A program made the translations under genes and the position numbers. This document shows, piece after piece, positions 52,801 to 61,116 of a stretch of DNA of 64,000 nt (its first letter is position 1; the number at the start of each line of letters is the position of its first letter). The notes beneath the pieces were generated by a model. It was not told where the DNA came from. It ran no database searches and was given only the letters and a program-made list of their open reading frames with translations. The stretch comes from Marinifilum_A sediminis (lineage in GTDB: Bacteria; Bacteroidota; Bacteroidia; Bacteroidales; Marinifilaceae), in NCBI GenBank assembly GCA_947496465.1, contig CANMCX010000003.1, positions 372,001 through 436,000 on the forward strand, in the 5' to 3' direction.

Positions 52801-53893
52801 GGAGTATTTGGATAAAATATTTGATCGATTTTATCAGGTTGACAATTTAAGTCAAGAAAAAATACAACATCTTGGTTCTGGTATAGGTTTAGCTTTAACC
52901 AAAGGAATTGTAGAACAGCATTGTGGTAGAATTAAGGTTGATAGTAAATCGGAAGAAGGATCTTGCTTCGAAGTTTATTTACCAAAAGGGAAAAGTCATT
53001 TTATCAACGAGAATACTATTTGGAATGATGAACAAACTTTTGAATTAAGTGCAAATACAAAAATTCTAACTGACGAAATAAAAGATAAAGATGAACAACT
53101 TCCAGATAGCAAATCATTATTGCTGAACTCTACTTTGTTGTTAGTTGAAGATAATATAGAAGTCCGAGAAATGTTAAAATCTTCATTTGAAGATGAATTT
53201 ACGGTAATTGCTGTTGAAAATGGGCAGCAAGGTATGGAGAAGGCTATTGAATTTCAGCCTGATATAATTATTAGTGATGTGATGATGCCTGTTATGACAG
53301 GAACAGAGATGTGTCAGCAATTAAAAAATGATATTACTACAAGTCATATTCCTGTGATATTATTGACGGCTAAAGATGCGTTGGAATACAAATTGGAAGG
53401 TATGGAAATTGGTGCCGACGATTACATTACCAAACCATTTAATATGAAATTACTTCAGGCTCGTTGTCGTAATCTAGTGAAATCCAGAAGACAATTACAG
53501 GATAAGTTTAGATCAAATCCTACCTTAGGAATAAAAAATATTACCTCAAATACTTTAGACGCAGAGCTTTTGGAAAAAGCAATTCAAATTGTGGAAGAAA
53601 ACCTGGATAATTCCAAGTTTGATGTGAATACTTTTGCTCAGGATATGTGTTTGGGTAGAACTAGTTTGTATGCTAAAATTAAGGGTATAACCGGTCAAAC
53701 ACCAAACGAATTTATTTTAAGTAGTCGTTTGAAAAAGGCTGCTGTAATGTTACGTTCCGAATCTGGTGTAAGTGTTTCTGAAGTTGCCTATTCAGTTGGA
53801 TTTACCACACCGCGTTATTTTAGCAAGTGCTTTAGCGATCATTTTAAACTTTCCCCATCGAAATACGCCAAAGGAGATAATCCTGAATTATAG
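49868..53893 (+). CDS. Hybrid two-component sensor-regulator (HTCS)
   Basis: A 1341-residue one-protein two-component system. A signal peptide precedes about 14 Reg_prop beta-propeller repeats (pattern xxWIGTxxGGLN), followed by a Y_Y_Y domain near residues 690-765, a membrane helix near 770-790, a histidine kinase with the phosphate-accepting His826 (NISHEFRTPL), and an ATPase domain. Next come a receiver domain with Asp1137 (IIISDVMMP) and an AraC-type DNA-binding domain (about 1230-1341). The periplasmic part senses an oligosaccharide and switches on the adjacent susCD genes. A longer frame starts at a TTG 63 bases upstream, but the ATG at 49868 gives a clean signal peptide. It lies directly before the susC gene it probably controls. 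Confidence 0.96.
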   Translation: MKKIVILFVFVINLFVGYAQDIYFDHLDLKDGLSQISVTAIEQDHLGTMWIGTRDGLNRYNGYEIDVFRHDRQNSNSLLGNNIRDLQADDSSRIWILTWEGLSSYNIKTEELINYPHNEINCFYIGKGTIWVGTKSGLLALDVENEKYRSVNDIVPGTTSITEVIEVGDTELYMGTTNRGLLKYNKSTKKLETILKDDVSCIYHDKKETLWIGTKTNGIFEIHDKEKPIHYNKNKGLAHDVVRDICEDKDGNIWIGTFLGVSVLSAQTKQFSSYYQSDKNPNALSHNSIYTMFQDQEGSIWIGTYFGGINIFNPTTNIFRYFVADPDENKSINYRVVGSMLEDDDKNLWIATEGGGLNFYNRKSKRFKYITQGKGLNKLSHNNAKSLYLDDKNSLWIGTHFGGLNVLDINSGRIKKYLSSDKQVYTIPSNVISAIIPYKKKLILGTNKGVILFDPKTERFTEFFSDKEQQQLVGQKILALLHDRNNRIWIGSESKGLSVLDLKSGKLTNYRRNLNKANSISSDFVYQIYQDHMRRVWVATSGGGLNKYQPETDDFKVYSSVNYDLPSDFIYGITESRYGFLWVATSKGISKFDVEAEKFRAYDYESGFPLGEINERGLFITSDGEVFVGGIHGMVSFWEKELQNQTITHPLYFTSLKVNNKEVHVGDETNILTQTLPYTKKIRLKHYHNVIAFDFTSFNYLKANKSRYQYKMEGFDNDWIDAGYRRSVSYTNLSGGKYIFKVRERHKDGEIGATTSMNIKIDPPFYNTWWAYLIYILIIGAVLVYINKVLISKAILEENLKKEQVDKERIRELNQSKLRFFTNISHEFRTPLTLILGQLEGLLDESGIAPKFYNKILIAYKNSFRLKNLVDELLEFRKQELGHLKLHVSEHNFVDFAGSICDSFNEFASRKNIRFKLVCHQENIPLYFDARQLEKVLFNLLSNAFKFTPEGGSIYVLIDNHDDEVVLKVLDSGEGMPEEYLDKIFDRFYQVDNLSQEKIQHLGSGIGLALTKGIVEQHCGRIKVDSKSEEGSCFEVYLPKGKSHFINENTIWNDEQTFELSANTKILTDEIKDKDEQLPDSKSLLLNSTLLLVEDNIEVREMLKSSFEDEFTVIAVENGQQGMEKAIEFQPDIIISDVMMPVMTGTEMCQQLKNDITTSHIPVILLTAKDALEYKLEGMEIGADDYITKPFNMKLLQARCRNLVKSRRQLQDKFRSNPTLGIKNITSNTLDAELLEKAIQIVEENLDNSKFDVNTFAQDMCLGRTSLYAKIKGITGQTPNEFILSSRLKKAAVMLRSESGVSVSEVAYSVGFTTPRYFSKCFSDHFKLSPSKYAKGDNPEL

Positions 53894-54468
53894 ATATTGT
53901 ATAAAGCTAGCTTCTAATTGATATTTTAAATTGCAGGATAATTATTGGTATATGCATTATACTGGTAATTTACTTGTGCCATTATTTTAAGGAAAATGGT
54001 GTAACTCGAGAATTAAAATCAATGGACAGTATCAATCTATACAATATTGAATTGGAACAGAAGCTTTAATATTGTAATCATAGTTCGAGATAAGGTTTTT
54101 ACCAATTTTTGATTTACAAATAAGAGTATTCAATTTCTGATTTACCTTTTCAAACATCCAAATTAATTCACCCAACTTATAGAATCGTTCAGAAAGACAT
54201 TGTTTAAAGCATAGGTCATGCTAAGTGTATGATATTGGAGGAATTCCGAACAGTATTGTGATATACCTGGAGAATTACCCATTTACATTTATGCATTCGA
54301 TTGCGGATTCCATTGTGCTTACAATAGTTAATCGCAAAGTTCCATTTTTGGATTTTGGGAGTTCCAAACGATCGATTTACTAATGTCTAACCCGGTTTCA
54401 GAATTCAAAACTTTTGAGAGTTGCTAGATTTAAGATTTGATCTGAAACTAAAAACTAATTTTAATCTA
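53894..54468. other. Long intergenic region upstream of susC
   Basis: No gene with a normal start is seen. A frame without ATG or GTG ahead of its hydrophobic part runs from 53911 to 54069. TACATTTATGCATTCG (54284-54299) matches a site upstream of the glycan-binding protein at 59353. The susC promoter and the HTCS sites should lie in this stretch. Confidence 0.55.
54284..54299 (+). promoter_or_regulatory. Shared element upstream of susC
   Basis: TACATTTATGCATTCG includes a TAnnTTTA -7-like core. It matches 15 of 16 bases with 59353-59368 and lies about 170 bases before the susC ATG. Confidence 0.4.
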
Positions 54469-57468
54469 ATGAAAAAAATTATCGGACTTTTTGTCTTCCT
54501 ATCCGTTATAGGATTACAATGTTTAAGTGCCCAAGAATTGTCTATATCAGGGAAAGTGAGCTTGGTGGATGATGGTTTAGGAGTACCTGGTGCCTCGGTT
54601 ATGGTGAAAGGATCTACTGTTGGAACAACCACTGATATCGATGGCAATTACGTATTAATGATTCCTGAGAGTAGTAAGATTCTTGTTTTCTCGTTTGTAG
54701 GAATGAAAACGCAGGAGGTGCTTGTGGAATCGAAACGAGTAATCAATGTTAGTTTGGAGACAGATAATGTTGGTTTAGATGAGGTTGTTGCAGTTGGTTA
54801 TGGAACGATGAGAAAAAGTGATTTAACTGGTGCTACATCACGTGTTTCAGCCGAATCTATTATGGATATTCAAACACCTAATGTGGGTCAGGCATTACAA
54901 GGAAAATTATCTGGTGTAATGGTACAATCCAATAGTGGTGCTCCTGGTGGAGACATGAAAATCAGAATTAGAGGTACAAATTCAATTAATGGAAGTAACG
55001 ATCCATTGGTAATTGTTGATGGATTTATTGGGCAGTCCTTGTCTGATTTAAATCCTAATGATATTGAATCTTTAGAAGTTTTGAAAGATGCTTCTGCGAC
55101 TGCAATTTATGGATCAAGAGGAGCTAATGGCGTAATTTTGGTTTCAACCAAACGAGGACGAAATGGTAAAATTCAGGTAGCCTATAATGGATACATGGGA
55201 ATTCAAAATCTGGCGAATAAAATGGATTTGTTGGATGCTGCTACTTATGCTGAAACCATCAATGAAAAACGCTTGTTGACAGGAGGATCTGTAGAATATA
55301 CAGAAGAACAAATAAAGAACTTTAAAGAAAATGGTGGAACGGATTGGCAAGATGAAGTCTATCGTACAGCAATTACTCAAAGTCACGATTTATCGGTAAG
55401 TGGTAAAAAGGATGGATTTAATTTTCTTTTTTCAGGTCAATATTTAAATCAAGAAGGAATTTTAAAGAATTCTAAATTTGAACGATTTAGTTATAGAGCA
55501 AATGTTGACGTTGATCTTACCGAGAAATTAAAAATGGGTGTACGTATCAACGGAATCATAAGCAAAGATCGTCCCCATAAACTGAGCTGGCCGAATGGAT
55601 CTATATCGAATGATGCAATTACCATGGAACCTACTTTACCAGTTTATGATGAGGAAGGAAATTATACTCGTTCGTCCTTTGCTACTGTATCAAATCCTGT
55701 AGCTGATTATATGGAGCAGAATCATTATATAGATAATGTGAAGCAAAATTTTAATGCATATTTTGATTACCAAATCTCTGAAAAATGGAACCTACGTGTT
55801 TCTGGTGGATTCAATACAAGAGATTATGTATCTAACCAATATTCTAGTGTGGACTTGTATGCAGGAGAAGGAGATAACGGACGTGCAAGTATTTCGAATA
55901 AGAAATACTATATATGGCAGAATACGAATATCTTAAGCTACAAGAACAAAATTGGGAAACACAAACTTGATTTTACTTTTGTGAACGAACAAACAGGTTC
56001 TAAGACTCAAGGTTCTAGTTTATCTACCAAGAATTTTGATGTTGAAAATGGATATTATGATGTTTCATTAGGTAAAGAACCTTTAGCTCCTACGTCGTCG
56101 TTTGTAGATTGGCAATTGATGTCTTTTTTAGGACGTTTCAACTATGTTTACAATGACAAGTATTTGTTAACAGTTGCAATGAGAGCCGATGGTTCGTCTA
56201 AGTTTGCTGAGAATGAAAAATGGGGTTATTTCCCAAGCGGCTCTTTGGCATGGCGCATATCAGAAGAGGATTTTATGAAGAATCTTACTTTTCTGGACAA
56301 TTTAAAATTGCGTTCTAGTTTCGGTATCACAGGATCTCAGGCTACCGATCCATATCAATCTAAAGGATTAATGAGCACAGGTGTGAATTATGCCGTTGAT
56401 GGCTCTTCAGTTAGTGTAGGTATTGCTCCAGCTCGTTCTGCAAATCCAAATTTATCGTGGGAAAAAACATCGCAAATCGATTTGGGTTTCGACATGACAA
56501 TTTTAGATGGGAAATTCACTTTCACAGCAGATTATTACTATAAAAAAACAACCGATCTATTACTGGAAGTAGCTGTTCCTTATTATACCGGATTTAAATC
56601 AGAATTTAAAAATTTAGGTGAGGTAGAAAATAAAGGAGTTGAATTCAGTTTGGAAAGTAATTTAAGTCATGGTGAACTTAATTGGAACTCTAATGTTACA
56701 TTCTCTCTTAATAGAAATAAGGTATTAGATCTTGGTGATGTTGATAAGGTTTTAATGGGAGATAATAATGCGATTTCAATGATTCAAAAAGGAGAATCTA
56801 TGGGATTAATTTATGGATATAAATTTGATGGTATTTGGCAACAAAATCAATCTGCTGAAGCAGCTGTATATGGAAATAAACCTGGAGATGCAAGATTTGT
56901 AGATGTTAATGGTGACAATGCGATAACTGCAGATGACAGAACCATTATTGGACATGGATATCCAAAATGGAGTATGGGATGGTCAAATTCTTTGAGTTAT
57001 AAGAATTTTGATATGAACATTCTATTTACCGGAATTTTTGGGAATGAAGTTATGAATGAGGTTTATAGTCGTACCATGGGATGGGGAAATCAAGATCCAA
57101 CCAATCAGGATATTTTGAAAAGATGGACTCCTGAAAACGAAAGTAATACAATTCCAGCCTTTAGTAACACTTATAAAACTTCGTATTTAAATAACTCTTC
57201 AGCTACCGTTGAAGATGCATCTTTTATCAGATTAAGTAATATCTCTTTAGGTTATACATTCAGTCAATCTTGGTTGAAAAAATGTAACATTAGTAAGCTG
57301 AGAGTTTATGCAAGTGGCCAAAACTTATGGACATCTACGGATTATAAGGGATACGATCCTGAAGTAAATAATGCAGGAGGATCTCAAGCCGATTATCGTG
57401 TTGGTTTTGATAGAGCACCTTATCCTAAAGCTAGAATCATAACTGTAGGTTTAAATCTTACATTTTGA
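54469..57468 (+). CDS. SusC/RagA-type TonB-linked outer-membrane transporter
   Basis: A 999-residue transporter from ATG 54469. The frame extends to a TTG 48 bases upstream, but the ATG gives a signal peptide (IIGLFVFLSVIGLQCLSAQ). A carboxypeptidase-regulatory-like domain (LSISGKVSLVDDGLGVPGAS), the linker GLDEVVAVGYGTM and a plug (PLVIVDGFIG, ATAIYGSRGANGVI) come before the barrel, which ends with TVGLNLTF. It should import oligosaccharides that activate the uronate pathway. The partner SusD starts 54 bases on. The HTCS gene lies just upstream. Confidence 0.96.
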   Translation: MKKIIGLFVFLSVIGLQCLSAQELSISGKVSLVDDGLGVPGASVMVKGSTVGTTTDIDGNYVLMIPESSKILVFSFVGMKTQEVLVESKRVINVSLETDNVGLDEVVAVGYGTMRKSDLTGATSRVSAESIMDIQTPNVGQALQGKLSGVMVQSNSGAPGGDMKIRIRGTNSINGSNDPLVIVDGFIGQSLSDLNPNDIESLEVLKDASATAIYGSRGANGVILVSTKRGRNGKIQVAYNGYMGIQNLANKMDLLDAATYAETINEKRLLTGGSVEYTEEQIKNFKENGGTDWQDEVYRTAITQSHDLSVSGKKDGFNFLFSGQYLNQEGILKNSKFERFSYRANVDVDLTEKLKMGVRINGIISKDRPHKLSWPNGSISNDAITMEPTLPVYDEEGNYTRSSFATVSNPVADYMEQNHYIDNVKQNFNAYFDYQISEKWNLRVSGGFNTRDYVSNQYSSVDLYAGEGDNGRASISNKKYYIWQNTNILSYKNKIGKHKLDFTFVNEQTGSKTQGSSLSTKNFDVENGYYDVSLGKEPLAPTSSFVDWQLMSFLGRFNYVYNDKYLLTVAMRADGSSKFAENEKWGYFPSGSLAWRISEEDFMKNLTFLDNLKLRSSFGITGSQATDPYQSKGLMSTGVNYAVDGSSVSVGIAPARSANPNLSWEKTSQIDLGFDMTILDGKFTFTADYYYKKTTDLLLEVAVPYYTGFKSEFKNLGEVENKGVEFSLESNLSHGELNWNSNVTFSLNRNKVLDLGDVDKVLMGDNNAISMIQKGESMGLIYGYKFDGIWQQNQSAEAAVYGNKPGDARFVDVNGDNAITADDRTIIGHGYPKWSMGWSNSLSYKNFDMNILFTGIFGNEVMNEVYSRTMGWGNQDPTNQDILKRWTPENESNTIPAFSNTYKTSYLNNSSATVEDASFIRLSNISLGYTFSQSWLKKCNISKLRVYASGQNLWTSTDYKGYDPEVNNAGGSQADYRVGFDRAPYPKARIITVGLNLTF

Positions 57469-57522
57469 TTTAATGATAACTAATGTAAAGTCGTTATTAA
57501 CAATCTAAATTTAGAATCAAAA

Positions 57523-59052
57523 ATGAATAATATATTAAATAAAGTTACGATTGGACTTAGCCTTTTGTTAGGATTCGGTCTTATCACATCTTGTGATTTA
57601 CTGGATGAAGAGGATACTTACCTTATGAGTCCTGATAATTATTTTTCAACGGAACAAGAGTTGGATGCCGCAATCTATCCTATATACAATTACATTTTTA
57701 AAGATGACAGTCGTTTGAACGGTTTAAGTGGTCGTGGATGGGGATTGAATTGTGGAGCGGAAGATATTACTTCAACAAGAGGATTAAATAAACAACGATT
57801 ATTGGAATTTGATGATTTTGAAGTTTCTACGGAAAACAATGATTTAGAGATGGTGTGGAAAGCATTATACAGATCTGTTGGAGCCGCAAATAATATTCTT
57901 CAAAATTTAGAACAGATACAGGAAATTCCAATGTCTGATGATACTCGAAATGAGAGAATTGGAGAAGTTCGATTTTTACGTTCACTGTCTTATTTTTATC
58001 TTGTTAGATTCTGGGGAGAAGTGCCTATTATAGATGAACTAATGAATGGAGAACAGGCTCAATCTGCCAGAAAAGCTTCCATTCAAGATGTATATGATTT
58101 TATTCTTGCCGATGCTTTGGATGCTGAAAAGCTACTACCTGTTCAACAAATGGATAAAGGGCGTCCGACTCAGGATGCAGCGAAAACTTTACTTTCGTAT
58201 GTTTACTTGCATATGGCAGGTTGGCCTTTAGAGAAAGGAACAGAGTACTATCAAAAATCAGCCGATAAGGCAAAAGAGATAATTGATGCAGCTAATTATC
58301 AATTAGAATCTGAATTTTCTACACTTTGGTCTTTCGAAAAACGATTGTCAGAAAAGGAACATATTTTTGCTTTTTATCCTGATTTTTCTTCAAATAGGAA
58401 TTATGGTTCTTTTGGAAATAAAGCATTTAGAGGTAAAGATGAAGGTGGATGGAGAGAGGTACTTGTTGAAAAGGAATTCGCTCGCAATTACCCACTTGAT
58501 AATCGAAGAGAATGGACTATTTATGATACTCTTAAATATGACAAAAAAGGGAAACTTCTTCCAGAGTCGAAATGGAAATCTTGGGATAAATCGGTAGAGG
58601 CTCATCCATTTATTGCAAAATATAGAGATATTGGAGGAGCCGTTTGGAAAGAGGCAACTTCAAATGCTTTGTTCCCTATTTATAGATTTGCAGATGTTCT
58701 GTTAATTTATGCAGAAGCATCTAATTTAGCGGAAGGATCTCCTTCAGCAAGTGCATACGAAGCCTTATGGGCAGTGCAAGATAGAGCTTATTTGGGAAGT
58801 GCTGCAGAAGCTAATAGACTGAATGCAGGAGCAACAAGTGAGGAATTTGATTCAGCAGTTCTTTCGGAGAGATCCTGGGAGTTTGCATTTGAATTAAAGC
58901 GTTGGCACGATTTGGTTCGTAGAAAGAAAGTAAAAGAGGCAAATGTAAACCACATGGATGAACGAAGTGATTTTGATCCTTCAAGAATAACGGAATTGAA
59001 TTATCTATTTCCAATTCCCGCTCGAGAAAAATTAATCAATCCAAATTTATAG
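57523..59052 (+). CDS. SusD/RagB-type surface glycan-binding lipoprotein
   Basis: A 509-residue SusD protein with a lipoprotein signal ending LITSC (Cys24) and an acidic stretch DLLDEED after it, as in surface-exported lipoproteins. The body shows the helical SusD pattern (EVRFLRSLSYFYLVRFWGEVPI) and the RagB/SusD C-terminal domain with LFPIPAREKLINPNL. The very end lacks the last ten or so residues found in many members (QNPGY), but the fold is complete. It should pair with the SusC just upstream. A strong terminator begins four bases after its stop. Confidence 0.95.
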   Translation: MNNILNKVTIGLSLLLGFGLITSCDLLDEEDTYLMSPDNYFSTEQELDAAIYPIYNYIFKDDSRLNGLSGRGWGLNCGAEDITSTRGLNKQRLLEFDDFEVSTENNDLEMVWKALYRSVGAANNILQNLEQIQEIPMSDDTRNERIGEVRFLRSLSYFYLVRFWGEVPIIDELMNGEQAQSARKASIQDVYDFILADALDAEKLLPVQQMDKGRPTQDAAKTLLSYVYLHMAGWPLEKGTEYYQKSADKAKEIIDAANYQLESEFSTLWSFEKRLSEKEHIFAFYPDFSSNRNYGSFGNKAFRGKDEGGWREVLVEKEFARNYPLDNRREWTIYDTLKYDKKGKLLPESKWKSWDKSVEAHPFIAKYRDIGGAVWKEATSNALFPIYRFADVLLIYAEASNLAEGSPSASAYEALWAVQDRAYLGSAAEANRLNAGATSEEFDSAVLSERSWEFAFELKRWHDLVRRKKVKEANVNHMDERSDFDPSRITELNYLFPIPAREKLINPNL

Positions 59053-59056
59053 TTTC

Positions 59057-59093
59057 AACCGATCCGGTTTTTCCGGATCGGTTCTTTTTTTTT
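59057..59093 (+). terminator. Intrinsic terminator directly after susD
   Basis: An 11-bp perfect stem (59057-59067 with 59073-59083) with a five-T loop is followed by C and nine T. It lies 4 nt after the susD stop, so the genes to the right need a promoter of their own or read-through. Confidence 0.93.
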
Positions 59094-59431
59094 ATGCGAT
59101 GTTAGTATATCGATTAAAAAAAGCATTGATATCTTGCTCAATGTTGTTTGTCAAATTTCAACTACTCAATTTTCCTTTCCTAATATAAAACACTTTCTGC
59201 TATTAATCTCTTTGATATTTTTGTTTCCAATATCATTCAATTATATGCTGTAATTATTCAACACAACAATTGAATTGGATGATTTATTGGGGTTTGGACA
59301 ATATTGGAGATTTTCTGAATGAATATATCATCTAGCCATTTTGAGGCTTAGATACATTTATGCAGTCGTTTTCGGAACGATGTTGAAATTCAAAAAAAAT
59401 CTAATACTAATCTTTATCAAAAAAGTAATCA
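59094..59431. other. Intergenic region upstream of the glycan-binding protein
   Basis: No gene. It holds the shared element at 59353-59368 and a poly-A stretch near 59392-59399. It should hold a promoter, as the terminator to its left would end the susCD transcript. Confidence 0.5.
59353..59368 (+). promoter_or_regulatory. Shared element upstream of the glycan-binding protein
   Basis: TACATTTATGCAGTCG contains a TAnnTTTA core and lies 63 bases before the ATG. It matches 54284-54299 in 15 of 16 positions. Confidence 0.45.
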
Positions 59432-61027
59432 ATGAATTATTCAAACGATTGTAAAAGTAAATGGCGTTTGAGATCGAAATGGTTGGCGGTATTAATTACA
59501 ATATTGGCACCTATATCATTCTCATGCGATGACGACGATTCTGTTGGGGAAATTTTAGCTCCAAGTGGATTGCGTTATGCGTCGGTTACTGAAGTGTACG
59601 AAGGAAAAGGAATGGAATCCGCTAAACCGGTTGTTTTATCAGATACTCAGCCAATATTTGAAATTGCAGGCGGAACGGCTCAAGATAATGGAGTATATGT
59701 AGAAAATACTTTTGCGATTAAAGATTCGACAGGAGTTGTTAGTCTTGTAAACGAGAATGTTTTAGTAGCAGGATTATATAAACTAGATATTAAGGTTAAG
59801 AATAATTCGGGAGAGAATGTATTTCCTGCGGCTTTTGAATTAAGAATAATGCCAAGTTTGGCGGAAGACTTAATTTTTACACCATCAATTCAAACAATTT
59901 CTAAAGATTTTGCCGGATCAAAAACTACAGGTCCTGATTTTAAGGGAAGCAAACCTGCAATCTACGCATTGGTAGATAACTCTCAGTTTGCAATTGATGA
60001 AAATTCAGGAGAAATATCTTTACAAGATGGAGTGGATGTTGCAGAAGGGAATTACAGCTTGTCTGTTAAGGTTACTAATGCGGCAGGAGAACAAACATTC
60101 GAAGATGCGATTACCGTAAAGCTTGTAAACAAATCTTTCTCATTCACCAATCCAACAGCTAGTGTAACCGAAGGAAAAGAATTTGTATCTGAAACTCCAT
60201 CAGCATTTGGAAATGGAACATTATCCTTTGCTTTAGTCGACGATTTTGGAGCTTTTAAAATCAATGCTGAAACAGGAGTAATATCATTGGATGCTGGAAA
60301 TCCACTAACTAAAGGTGATTACAAATTATCAGTAACAATGACAAGCGATGCTGGAGATGTAACCTATAATGATGTGTTGACTGTAACCGTTGAAGCTCCA
60401 AGTTTGCAGATGGTATTTGAAGATGGATGGCAGGAATTAGGATATGTAAATGGAGAACATCAGCTTGGTAATTTTACTCAATTCGATTTTAAAAATCCAG
60501 GATATCAGGACAGTAAATTAAGATGGGTTAATTCCTGGGGATTAAATACTACACTAAGAAATATCGACGGAGAAAAAGCTCCAACTGCCGAAATGAAAGG
60601 TAAGAAAGAAGCTGGAGTGAATACTGAGAATGATGACTGGTTAGTTTCTGGAAATATTGATTTAACAGATGTAAGCGAGCCTGGTATTTTGATTCACATT
60701 TTCCAGTTGTATGTTTGGGATGTAGCAAACAGTGTAGCAAAAAGAAGTGACAAAGTTACGATCAAGGTTTCTGAAGATTTCGAAGGGGATGTAACTACAG
60801 CGAATTGGGACACTTTGTATGAATTTACTCCTGAAGAGATTTATCAAGAGGCTTATACAAGTTATGCTCAAAGAATTCCTTTAGTTTTCGATTACAATTC
60901 AAAGAATGAATTGAGTTTGAAAACTTATGAAGGCAAAGTAATTACAATTGCAATTCATGTAGTTGCAGAGGATCAATCTACAGGAGATATAGGTATTCAA
61001 AAATTCCAGATCTTTGGATTGAAATAA
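59432..61027 (+). CDS. Surface glycan-binding lipoprotein with cadherin-like repeats
   Basis: A 531-residue protein. The lipoprotein signal ends ISFSC and is followed by four Asp, a surface-export signal. Two clear cadherin-like beta domains follow (YALVDNSQFAIDENSGEISL and FALVDDFGAFKINAETGVISL), and a weaker one may precede them. The C-terminal 180 residues form a jelly-roll-like domain of the choice-of-anchor or DUF5017 type (NDDWLVSGNIDLTDVSEPG). No catalytic motif is seen. The layout matches SusE-position glycan-binding proteins, where the C-terminal domain holds the glycan. It lies between two susC genes, and its N terminus MNYSN matches that of the next SusC. Confidence 0.8.
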   Translation: MNYSNDCKSKWRLRSKWLAVLITILAPISFSCDDDDSVGEILAPSGLRYASVTEVYEGKGMESAKPVVLSDTQPIFEIAGGTAQDNGVYVENTFAIKDSTGVVSLVNENVLVAGLYKLDIKVKNNSGENVFPAAFELRIMPSLAEDLIFTPSIQTISKDFAGSKTTGPDFKGSKPAIYALVDNSQFAIDENSGEISLQDGVDVAEGNYSLSVKVTNAAGEQTFEDAITVKLVNKSFSFTNPTASVTEGKEFVSETPSAFGNGTLSFALVDDFGAFKINAETGVISLDAGNPLTKGDYKLSVTMTSDAGDVTYNDVLTVTVEAPSLQMVFEDGWQELGYVNGEHQLGNFTQFDFKNPGYQDSKLRWVNSWGLNTTLRNIDGEKAPTAEMKGKKEAGVNTENDDWLVSGNIDLTDVSEPGILIHIFQLYVWDVANSVAKRSDKVTIKVSEDFEGDVTTANWDTLYEFTPEEIYQEAYTSYAQRIPLVFDYNSKNELSLKTYEGKVITIAIHVVAEDQSTGDIGIQKFQIFGLK

Positions 61028-61049
61028 GAAATAATTGAATTAATAGAAA

Positions 61050-61098
61050 TACGATCCTGATAGGAAGTGAGTTGAACTGAAGGGAATTCAGGATCGTA
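61050..61098 (+). promoter_or_regulatory. Stem-loop between glycan-binding protein and susC
   Basis: An 11-bp perfect stem (TACGATCCTGA at 61050-61060 with TCAGGATCGTA at 61088-61098) spans a 27-nt loop. It lies 18 bases before the susC ATG, with no T run. It may control transcript stability or susC translation. Confidence 0.6.
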
Positions 61099-61116
61099 AT
61101 TCAAATATGATAGCAA

